Assembly (NCBI GenBank): GCA_024349245.1
Contig: JALDNG010000040.1
Location: forward strand, 1,199,501 to 1,263,500
From: Neodontobutis hainanensis
Taxonomy: Eukaryota > Chordata > Actinopteri > Gobiiformes > Odontobutidae
DNA: 64,000 bases
Direction: 5' to 3'
The notes beneath the pieces were generated by a model, which was not told the DNA's origin, made no database searches, and saw only the letters and a program-made list of their open reading frames with translations. This document shows positions 51,101 to 63,100 of this stretch, piece after piece (the first letter of the stretch is position 1; each line of letters begins with the position of its first letter). The translations under genes were made by a program, and so were the position numbers.

Positions 51101-54100
51101 ATTAAGATTTCAAACTCAAATTTTGCATTGACCCTTACTCAAGTTAAGCATAAAATAAGTAATCATGGGAAGTTAACAATTTAATCAAAAGGAATAACTT
51201 ATTAAGAAATTATGTCGTCACAACGAATGAGTTTTACAGTGAAAACATGACTTGACTGCTTAAGTTGAGGTCAAAAAATAGTTTAATCTTAAAATGCAAT
51301 TAATGTAATATGTGTTGCTTTCTAAAAACAAGGAGTAAAATACACAAAGTACCACTAACCCATATTAAAGGATGTATTATTTATTGCACCATAGAGCTAA
51401 TAACGGCAGGACATTGAGACTGAAATGCAGGTGTAAATGGTGTCTTGCTCCGTCTTCTCTAATAATTTCCTATCTCCTGAGAAATCTGGGAAAAGGTCAG
51501 GCTGTCGCTGTGGTTACCGAGAGCCAAAGCGTCACTTTGAGACTTCCTGCCTTCCCTGGCGTCATACACTTTCAGCGCGTACATATTTAATGTCTGTGGT
51601 TTCTGCTGAAGAGGAAAAAGACAGACGGCATGTAGTGTCTTTTGTAGTATTTTGTATTTCAATATACAATTAAGGATGTAGCCCAGACATGACAATATAG
51701 AGGTGTGTTTTATTGGTAAAATCTGAATATCTGTGAATTACCTAAATTGTCTCTCTTTAATCTCCAAAGGTCGATTTCTATGTTGTCAGGACTGTTTTAG
51801 CCTCACGTTGTTAGCAGACATTACGTCAATCAATCTTGTTATGGGTTATCAGGGTTGACCTTTAACTGTCCCATAAAAAAATATATCAGAAAAATAATCT
51901 TGCTTTGCGTCTCCCAGGGAACTCCAAGTTTAATTCTGAGAAACCAAGCATCAGATAAACACAGATGGTCTCCTTCAATGAACCTGACACAAGGCCTTTT
52001 CGTCATTCAGAATGTTAGGTTATCTTAAACAGACAATGCAGCTTCTTACTTTAAGTCCCATTTAACTTGACTAGATTTAGGGCTCTTTAGTTGAATACTT
52101 AGACAGTATATAGAGATAGACTATAGACATTAAAAAGAGTCCTAAGGGAAGTGATTTGTGCTCAGAGAAGACTGGGTACCATTAAGGACCAATCAACAAA
52201 CAACATAAAAAATAACTTAATATTGTTCCCAATTTATCTTTTATATATTTGTCTCCTTTCCGCAGCACCTATGGTAGCCCTGCAGGGACATTCTGTTGTC
52301 TATGAACAAGTCCTGTGAAAAAAGAAGATTTTGTTGAAAAAATAAATAAATGTAGGCAAGGCAAGGTAAGGCAAGGCTATTTCATTTATATAGCTCAATT
52401 CATACACTGGGTAACTCAAAGTGCTTATATGTAGAAACAGTAAGTAAGAAAAAGGAACTTCAAGTTTTACACAATGGAATTTCTTCACCCTTTTCCACAG
52501 ATCCTTTTGTTGACTATTGCTTGTAACTGTGGTAGGTCACATGAGCCTACAATATAATCATCAGCCAAGATATACTTTCCATTTTTAAAGAGATTTCAAT
52601 GCTTTTGTTGCTTTATTGTCAGTGCAGCTAATATCTGTGACTAACTACAATACGTCCCACTAATGAATTTTCTGTCCATTTGCATTAGCAGCTAACAACA
52701 GCTAACTTTGTCATACATTTAATAAATAAAAAATAAAATGGTACAAGCCAGTGAGATACAGACTTAACCATTGTTAGAAAAACAGATGTCAAAACTACTT
52801 GTGTTAAGTTGACAGTCTTGTTCACGGTCTAATACTTTAATAGCTCTCCAGGCTTCAAGGACTCTGACAAGGCTAAAATGATAAATTGGTACTTCTATAT
52901 TTAAGTCAAACATTCTCGTTTAAGTGATACTGCTGTCAAGTTGTGTGCTACACTAACCTCCCTGGCACAACAGAAAAAACACTGCTCTCCAATTAACGGT
53001 GCGAATGAGGCGCTAAATTAAGAGCTAATTTGTCAGACGTGATGTTATTAACGGTGACAGGAGTTATCTTTAGATGAAGTGTCCATGGTGTTATTCAACT
53101 CGGTTCGTCTGCTCTATTTTCCGTCTCAAAACCCACCTGTCGTTGGACGGATTGCTGTTTCAATTGGGCCCCCAGCTGTTGTTGAAACGATATATTTTAC
53201 ATCCGGCCTGTCGCAATATGGATTACTTAAAAGATATAATGTTTTCGCACCGCAAAATTAGGATCCACTGTTTTATGGATCGACTGATGACTTAAAAATA
53301 GACACCGACAACAATTTACTCTCACATTCACTCACAGTGGGCAATTTAGAGTCACCGATTCACCTGGACGTGCACGTTTTTGGATGGCAGGGAAGGCCCC
53401 AAAAAAAGTAGCATAAGGAGTCTAATGTATAAGTTTTTAATTCACTGAACAGATTTAAAAAAAACACCAAAAGGCTTGACTAGACATTTTGGCGTTATAT
53501 CAACGAAGATGGTCCAAAAGTCTAAGAAGAATATTACTGATCTCTTTCCTGATCTCTTATTAATCAAAGGCATGACTCTGCGTTTTTTTTGTGGAAAGTA
53601 ATGAATCAGACAGAGATCTGATGGAGTACAATATGATACTGTGATGATGCATTTTTTTCGTATTCGGGAAAGGAATTTTCTACCAGTGAACAAGATAAAG
53701 CACTGCTCTCACAATGATGTATTGTGTAAACTCGACAGGGCGCTGCATCATCTCACATCGGGAAAGGCCTTTTGTATAATATATTTCACATTACAGACCA
53801 CACTTTTGTAAATGAATAGGCTTATCATAGGCTTTTTATCTGCAGTTTAGTCGAGAAAAACACTTAAACTCCTGCTGCTGGTTCTCCTTCAAACAGCTGT
53901 CGACAATAAAGCTTCAATAGAGCGTCTCGTAGCAACAACCTCAGCGATGAGTACCCATCGTTCTGTCCATTCAGAATAAAAGACATTAAAAATGCTAATA
54001 AAACTGGGATAAAATCCTTACAGTTGTTTAGGACTCGGTGACATTACAAGCCTAAAATAAAAGTGTAATTATTTACAGGCCGTGATAGGAAGACATAGGA

Positions 54101-57100
54101 AGCTGTGTACAGTGTGTGATGAATAAAAACATATGGAAGGTGGCTCACTGAGGCCATCTAGCAGCAACTCTTACTTCATGCATGTTAAGCCATTAAAATT
54201 TGTTGACGTTTGTTGATATGCTATAAAAAAAAATGTTGCTCATATAGCTTTCAAATAATACTGGATAGAATAGCATAGTTTTTAAAGTAACTTTTCTGTA
54301 AATTTTCTGTGCATAGTCAAAGATGTCGATTTAGGTTCATTACATCTACAGAATAGTCCCAAAATGGCCAGACTTACTGTGACAAACTGTTGCTAGACTT
54401 AATTATTTAAAGCAAAACTATGTAACAGGGAAGGATATATATACCTACAGAAGGACTAAAGTGGCCAGATTTAGCTGTAAAAAAACAACACTTTAATAGT
54501 TAAAAAAAAATTCAATCCCATATTTTTTAAGTTACATATAATATTATGGCAAATTGTGTTGCTTTAAATATTTGAGCATGATCCAACTCTCTGAAATATT
54601 AGCTATTGTGTGAAAAAGTTCCCAAAACATGCCATTTTTGTCTTAAAAATTGTCATGAGGGACCATTAAAGGTGCAGTGTGAGTCTACTGCTATTTACTT
54701 TTAAATGTCTTAGACAATGTATGGACCCAATGAAAAAATGTTTGGACGCTAATGTGCACATCAGATCATGGAAACTCTATAGACAACCTACAAATTATAT
54801 ATGATTGGATTTTTTTCCCAAAGATCCCAAAGAGGTGGAGCAAAACAGCACAGGGACGGCTCGTTTTAACGGCGTAGAATAGCGGCAAATGTTTTTAATA
54901 TTTGGAATATTGTTGCCACTAGTGTTCAATATAGTTTAGCGCTAAATCTATGTCATAAGTGCTTCTAATCTGTTTTATTTAAAGTATTAATAGCAACACT
55001 TTGTCACTGGTACCAGGGAATGTAACATCATTAATTCATGTGAGAAAAACCAAGGATCACGGCGCAACATAAAAAATTTTACAGCGTGACTTTGAAACCC
55101 AGACATCCTCCCACAAGAAATAAAGACAGTACAGAACATTACTTAACACTTAACTCATTTACTTTTGCACCTCAAGTCTAGTTAGTTCTTTCAAACAACT
55201 GCAGACGGTGTTGCTCATAAAAGCAGAAGGGAATGTGTTTTCTGGAGCCAAGACTGTAATGTGACATGTTTGTGTTATGGCTTGTTTGCTGTAGAAGTGA
55301 CTCATTCGCAGATGGTCACTGACACGTGGCGATGAAATGTCTCAAAGCTTTTTCTAAACCTTTTTCTAAACCTATATGTTATTTCAGTGTTGTGGTAAAG
55401 GCCATGGTAACTGAAGCACTGGTGCACAGTACCTTACCTTCGACAGCTGGGCTCAAGTGTGTCTTGTAGCGTTACGACGGTAGTGATTTATCACATATTT
55501 TAAACAGAGTCATATAATAATTCATATAATAATAAGATCTCTACAGGCCCAACTTTAGTCTTATTATTGTATTTCTCTAGTTAAACTGTAAAATGAGCCT
55601 CTGAGGAGACGACACATTCCAGCGGTCCACTTTTTTTTTTAAATGTGTTAAAGTCAAAGGTTCAAACAAATGAAACAAATGCATTGTGTACTATTTGTGC
55701 GTTCTTAATATTGGTGTAGGCTTAAAAGTGTGAAAAATGCCCTTAATCTTGAATAATAATGTAATTACACTCACCTTAAGGATTATTAGGAACACCATAC
55801 TAATACTGTGTTTGACCCCCTTTTGCCTTCAATAGGCACTAAAGGTCCTAAAGTGTTCCAAGAAAACATCCCTCACACCATTACACCACCACCACCACCT
55901 GCACAGTGGTAACAAGGCATGATGGATCCATGTTCTCATTCTGTTTACGCCAAAACATCTGAACGTCTCAACAGAAATCCAGACTCATCAGACCAGGCAA
56001 CATTTTTACAGTCTTCAACTGTCCAGTTTTGATGAGCTCGTGCAAATTGTAGCCTCTTTTTCCTATTTGTAGTGGAGATGAGTGGTACCCGGTGGGGTCT
56101 TCTGCTGTTGAAGCCCATCAGCCTCAAGGTTGTGCGTGTTGTGACTTCACAAATGCTTTGCTGCATACCTCGGTTGTAACGAGTGGATATTTGTGTCAAA
56201 GTTGCTCTTCTATCAGCTTGAATCAGTCGGCCCATTCTCCTCTGACCTCTAGCATCAACAGGGCATTTTCGCCCACAGGACTGCCACATACTGGATGTTT
56301 TTCCTTTTTCACACCATTCTTTGTAAACCCTAGAAATGGTTGTGCGTGAAAATCCCAGTAACTGAGCAGATTGTGAAATACTCAGACCGACCCGTCTGCC
56401 ACCAACAACCATGCCACGCTCAAAATTGTTTAAAGACATTCAGTTTGGAGTTCAGGAGGTTGTCTTGACCAGGACCACACCCCTAAATGCACTGAAGCAA
56501 CTGCCATGTGATTGGTTGATTAGATTCTTGCATTAATGAGAAATAGAACAGGTGTTCCTAATAAAAATCAGGTGTTCCTAATAAAAATGCACTTTGAGTT
56601 ACACAGTGTATGAATTGTGCTATATAAATAAAATTGCCTTGCCTTGCCTTTAGGTGAGTGTATATAAACAAGATAATCTGTAAATCTCAAAAAATTATTA
56701 AGATTAACTATTTAGACTATTTTATTCTATGTTCTTTAAATAAAAGATTCTAGTCCTTGCTTGTTTGACCTGTGTTTTAATTAATAGCTCAGTTTTTTCA
56801 TTTTTTTTTTTTCATTTTAAACACAAGTGATCTGGACCGAGTGAACGTCTTATTCCTTGTTAAATGTGAATCTTTAACGGCCACCCTGGCGCAGTGTTAT
56901 GTAACAGACTGATGTGTTACAGCAGCCATTACTAATTCACTACGTAGCTGCAGAGAAAAGCTGCCACTGCAGATCCCAGAACAGTTGCTTACAGTCTGTA
57001 AAGATAAAGAATCTGACTCGGTTAGAGGTTTTACGCAGACCTTGTTTAAAGCAACTCCGTCTACTACTGCACAACTCCAAGCCCATGTGACTGTTGTGTA

Positions 57101-60100
57101 ATAATGTGTTGTAGATGTGGACAGATAATGTGGTGAGAGGTGTGTTCTCATGCGACTCTAGTCTGCCAAGTGGAAGAATGTATTTTAAGAATGGTTAGTC
57201 TCCCTTTTTTTTATGTCAAGGCACCATCCCATAGATTGTAAATAAACATGGCCCATTGGTCCCCTATTCACCGATATTGTTCTCACCACAAGGCAATAAA
57301 ATGGCGGTTACATCCGGGCTTTTCCGCTTTTACTGCATAGTAAAACTATAGTTTTTAGATAGAATAAACAGACATATGCTGAGTTGTCATGTAGTAAAAA
57401 CTTAGCTCTTGAGACCGGAGCCATCTTTTGTACCAGGCTGTAAACAGGATTTTTACACTTGTAAAGTCGCTATTAGGTTTCTACTTATATTTCCGCTTTT
57501 GGAGCCTGCCCTCTAGTGGACAGCGGTATATATCTGTATTTCGCCGTATTTCGCTGTATTTCGCTGTATTGCAGCGCCCTTACTCGAGGACCGTTTAAGA
57601 GGTTCCATGAGAGAGGCTTGCACCATCCACATAACTTTGAGGCTAAACAACTTAATGATCTGGAGGCAATGTATTAAAAGTAAAAAGTGACATTGAGTTT
57701 TGAGGTTAGCATGTAAGCAGCTATATTACTGACACTTGACCCCTTGGCTTCTCTGAGCTCACCGTTTTAATGCCAAGAGCAGAGCCAAGCGACTCACTGT
57801 GGCACTGTGCCCTTGTCCCCGGGACTCCTGATGAGCCGACAGTGACTGGGCCAAGCCATTACTGTGTGTTCTGTACTGTCTGTTCCCCTTTGGCTTCAGA
57901 GCAGTGACAGTGGTCATAAAGAAAATGTGGCAATTTTTAAACTTATGTCACCTTCTTGTTTTTATTTATGATTACTATTGGTTGAGGGTGACCTGGACCT
58001 TTTAGAAAACCTTTTGATTATGGAATTTAAACCTTAACAGTCAGGTCTGTTACATAAAGCTATATTTGTGCATTTTCATTCAGCTTTTTTTCAATAATTG
58101 TATATTTCTAGCAAAGCTCCCTTGTTATACCAATTGAACCTTGTCATAGCCATTCAGACATTGACCCTTAATCAGGGAAGATATTTGACACGCCTATTGT
58201 AACGGGAAAGTGCCAAACATTAGCTATGTAGTTAACATTTGAGTGTTCACATAAATCAGTTTTTACATAACACATTTAGACTTATGTAAGACTACTTTTA
58301 GGAAACTGGAAAAGATATTTGCTAAAGGGAAAACATTGGAGCACTCATGACAGGAAGTAATGATGGATGTGTGTCAAATTGTGTCAGGTGTTCCTCTCGT
58401 TCATCAACTCCACACCCACTCTATATGTAACATGTCTCTGCCTTGTCTTTTCAGCTTCTCAGCGTGCTATCTTCAGCTCTTATATAGCCGAAAAACTGCC
58501 TTACTGCCTTACTCAACCTCACTACCTATAAAAATACCTCACAGTTACCAAAATGGGATGGTAATGGGACAGAGGTCATGTTGTCCCTGGAGCTTTAGCG
58601 TAGTGGTGTGGTTAATACAACACCAACCAAGACCAAGACGAGATGAAACCAAACCAAGACCAATACAACTTTTATCTAAATGGTCATATTGACTGTTGGC
58701 CCTTCCCTGACTGACTGCGGCAGTGGTTACAATTAAGAAACATGGATTTAGAGCACACAAAGACACACTACAGTTTGATATTCTGTGTTAAGCCCTCTTG
58801 AACTCTCAACTAGTATAACATAAAATGTCTTATTTGAAAATATTCCACAACTGGAGCTGTTAGGATATGGATCTCAAAGTTGTCCAATTACTTAAAAGAT
58901 TGTACAGTATGTTAGAATCACACCAAAGCAAAAAAAAAAAAAAAAAAAATAATCCTTGTCTTCGCTATTGTCTGGCAGTAGGGGCAGATACAGGCTTTTT
59001 TAAGGTTTTAATGGTGTTAAACTGACGCCATATTAAAAACTTAAAAATAAATGATTACCAGTCGTTTCTTACGTTGCCTTTGGTGTGAATCCAGCATTAG
59101 AAATAAAACACTCTCACACCTAACAACATTTTGGCTTTATTTTGGAAACTTAACCCTAGCCTTGGGTCTAAATCACTGCCAGTGTTATATTCCTCATGTC
59201 ACTGGAGTAAATCCAATGAGATTTTAATGGTGATAGAGTAAATTTTGAAATCATGCTCATCAATTCTAAGTGTTTAAATTTGGACATTTTGTTTCCTGTG
59301 AAGGCCACAGCGATTGTGCTTTGCCCCTAAAGCGTTACCTCTTCTTGCAGTTCATCACAAGTCAAGCCGCACATATCTTTCAGGTATGTTAAAGGTCCTC
59401 CTCATGTTGTCTCTAAGGCTGGGCTGTGACCGACTCTTCTGCCCCTGCTGACTGTTCCCTTCTACTCCTTGACTGCAGTTTAGTTTTCAAAGAGGGAATT
59501 GCATAAGGTAACATTCACAGGTGTTTCCACAAACCCGTGAGAGACTGAACTGCTTTCAAAGTCCAGCAGCAGCTTTGGCCGCACCAGTCTGACTGTAGAC
59601 TGGATTTTCTCTGGATGTTAGTACAATAAGGAATTTGTTTTGGAAAAATTGAGTAAGGTTTTAATCTAATCCAGTAAATAAATTCTCTCTTTATATATTA
59701 TTCTTTGACAGCAGCATGGAAGAGTTTTGCTTTTGGGGCTTTCTGCCACCGTTGTGTAGAGGTTCTAAATGTGTATAATGTTTTACATAAAAAAACACTT
59801 TGTTAAAGATTGTAACCTTGCCAAATTAATTTATCTTAAGTTTATTTTGGTCAGACATAGGTTTTAACTAAAACATTAACATTTCACTTACTAAACTCTT
59901 ACTAAACGAACTTGGTGAGTGAAAACGACACATTGTATTATCCAGTACAAATGGTGAAGTAACTTGCAATAAGTATGTATGTTTTCTTTTTTTTTTCCTT
60001 CAAACTATGACTCAAACTGGGCTTTAGTCAAATCATGAGTAAGAATGTCTGACAGTGACAGATAGCCCTGAAGACTGCCTGTGGTGAGCTTTACAAAACA

Positions 60101-63100
60101 CAGTATGAGCGACTTGTGCCGGGGCTTTTGGCTGCTACTGAATGCTGTCCATTTACAAAGCCTTGTCACTAAATCATTGCTGCTTTGAAATGCACTACAA
60201 AATGCTTTTTCCCCTCACATAACCTTGTAGCATAAGGGGCAAACTAATTTCATATTCAGAAACACTTCATTTACTACATGAATTTATACATTTAAAACCA
60301 AAGCATAAGGTGTTTTTCCTAAGAAGCTGTACAAATAAAACACTGCAGAGAGAAAGTGTGTGTCGAGAGAAAGAGGGATATAAACAGCAAAGATTATGCT
60401 GCTGTATATTTACAGTCTGTGTAAATATGTCGACGCATGTTTGTAGTGGTTTATTTTCCTTCACACCTGTTGCAGCGTCTCTTCCCCTCGACATAGTTGG
60501 CTCAAGTTCTGCCCCTCTTGTTCTTCTGGAAACCCTGCTGCCCATGTTCCTGTCACACTGGCTATGAGGGCTGTCAATTGTTGGCTTTGGTTTCACTCTG
60601 ATTTAGAAAGTGCAAGGCAGCAATCCAGAGCTTTTGCTTTTAAGGTCTTGAAGCTGAGATGAAATGCCAAATGTTTTCTTGTAAAAAAATAAAGTGAGAT
60701 TGTACTTTTAATTTGTCCTTTATAAAAGTCAGATGCGGTGCATTGTAAGTGTTTAATACTTTCCCCTGATCTCCCGGACCTCTACTCCCACTCCTGCCCT
60801 GTCTCTGTCTGCTCAGCTCGCAGCCCAAGTCCTGGACGATCTGGAAGACCAAGACATTGGCTTCGGGCTTGTTGATGAAAAGAAGGCCCCTGCTGTTGCC
60901 AGAAAGTTGGGTAAGATACCAGTCACAGGCCATGTTTTCTTGTGTTTTTTTGTATGTAGTCTCTTTGCTTACAATTCCAGGATGTGCAAGAACAAACTTA
61001 GGAAACACCATTACCTAGACAATCCTGCCCTCTAGTGATGACTTAAAATATTAAACCTGCTTTAAAAGAAAAGCCACTGCTGAAAACCCTGAGAATATAA
61101 TTCAGTTTAAAGAGAATATTAATAGTGCACTAAACTTCTCTTACTCAGGTCTGGATGAGGTGGAGAGCATCTATGTGTTTGCTGATAATGAGATCATTGA
61201 GTACGATGGAGAGCTGGCTGCAGACACTCTGGTGGAGTTTCTCTACGATGTAAGTTTTATATATTTATAGAGCATTATGTGACTGTGTCTTGGAAAAACA
61301 GCCAATTAACGACAAATATACAGGAACATGAATAATCTTTCTAAATAGTACACAATACATGGGTGAGGTAAACATCATCATAGAGAAAGACAAAACCTTT
61401 TTCAGAACATAACTTGGGATAATATCTGATGAAATGCCTTTAAAAGATAGTATCAACCTAAAATCAAATGTAGTTGCGGTGTTTGAACAGTTTAAATTGT
61501 TATGTCAGGTGATTGAGGACCCCGTGGAAATCATTGACAACGAGCGAGAGCTGAAGGGTTTCCACAACTTGAATGAGGTCATCAAGCTGGTTGGCTACTT
61601 CAAGAGTGACAAATCCCCCCGTAAGTGGATGTTGGATAATTCAACGACTTTGTGTGTAGCTGCCAAGAGTAATGCATTTATTTCTGACCCATAGACTTCA
61701 TCGAGTATGACGATGCAGCAGAGGAGTTCCACCCATTCATCAAATTCTTTGCCACATTTGACCCCAAGGTTAGTGTGGCTATAAGTGCTAAATCAAACTT
61801 AAAATATACTGTAGGTCTAGGTCTTTGAAAGCAGACTTAAGATCTAAGCAGCACAAAATATAGCCGTTGTAAAATAAACATCTTTAATATACTATTTTAC
61901 AAGGTCAATGTTTAATAGAAACCCTCCAAAAAAATCATACTCAAGAGTTCTTGACTATGATTTTTTTGGGGGGTTCCTTGCAAATGTTCTCAATACCCTA
62001 ATAGTACTACAATCTAGAATAACCGCAGAATAAAAACAAAATGTTAAGATACTCATTATGTCCAATTAAATTCCAGATTGCAAAGAAGCTGAAACTGAAG
62101 ATAAACGAAGTGGACTTTTACGAGCCGTTCATGGAAGAACCAGTCACAATCCCAGGAAAACCCTACCTTGAGGAGGAACTCATTGAATACATTGAGCAGC
62201 ATGACAGGTGACCAGAAAATATGAATAAAACATCTTGAAACAAGTATTCCCTGGATTAATTCCTCTTTTATATTGAAATGTTCAGGCCTACCTTGAGGAA
62301 GCTTGAGCCCTACAGCATGTATGAGATCTGGGTAAGACAGTGGCATTTTCTGATTCTGGGTAACGTTTACATCATTGAAACCTGTCTGACGTTCACAGGA
62401 GGATGACATTAATGGAGAACACATTGTTGCTTTTGCAGAAGAAGATGACCCAGGTAATGTTCAAATGTTACCTTCACTATTGACCATTGGATATTATAAT
62501 AATTGTTACAATTGCATTTGCCTAGATGGTTATGAATTCCTGGAAATCTTGAAGGAAGTGGCCCGAGAGAACACCAACAACCCTAACCTCAGCATCATCT
62601 GGATAGACCCAGACTTATTCCCCCTGGTACAAACATGACCCCTACAAACCACTGAACTGTTCTTTCTACAGTAGCGGCTAGCAAAATTAGCACAGTCGTA
62701 CATTATTTCTACTAGATGAAAGGCAGTCTCTTTTAAACGTCGAACATTAATTAGAATATCTTTGATCGTGTTTGGTAAAAATCTAAACTATTCTTTCTAT
62801 ATTTTATTTCAGCTGGTTCCATATTGGGAGAAGACCTTTGGTGTCAATCTGGGTTCTCCTCAGATCGGCGTTGTTGATGTTGAAGATGTAAGACTTACAA
62901 AAAATATTCCCTGAGACTTGATTTGGATTTTGTGCCAGTTGCAAAAGGCTCTTACATCCCCTTTTTTTTTTTTTAGCTCTGACCTACTTATTTACCTCTT
63001 CAGTCAGCTGAGTGGTCATTAATGTACATTCAGAGAGCCTGCTCTAACGTACAACAGCCATATACTGTATAATGTCTATGTTGAAGACACCAACACCTCT

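Larger units (their letters stand above)
55768..56660 (-). mobile_element. Tc1/mariner-like DNA transposon, internally deleted and interrupted
   Basis: The left end begins CACTCACCTTAAGGATTATT and continues AGGAACACC; the right end carries the matching inverted pieces GGTGTTCCTAATAA and TTTAGGTGAGTG. TA dinucleotides flank both ends (55766-55767 and 56661-56662), the target duplication of Tc1/mariner. The right terminal repeat is split by about 80 bp that includes a duplicated piece of the terminal repeat and an L2-type LINE tail. The middle and C-terminal half of the transposase is missing, so the copy cannot move itself. Confidence 0.88.
48191..60816 (+). other. casq1 intron 1 (about 12.6 kb)
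   Basis: A large first intron with no further coding exon of casq1 or any other gene that I can recognise. It contains repeat-family fragments (50535-50582, 52262-52320, 54667-54690), L2-type LINE tails (52354-52430, 56588-56648), a SINE fragment (53299-53398), a Tc1-like element (55768-56660), a dispersed repeat copy (57252-57620) and a 20-bp poly(A) run at 58930. The stretch 52960-53070 is low in repeats and rich in TAAT/ATTA sites, making it a candidate muscle or neighbouring-gene enhancer. Confidence 0.85.

Noticed and set aside
56092..56349. Plus-strand 85-codon frame
   Set aside because: A shadow of the minus-strand Tc1 transposase.
60910..60911. Splice donor one base earlier or later at exon 2
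   Set aside because: Only the site after GTTGG keeps the split Gly codon and reading frame with exon 3.
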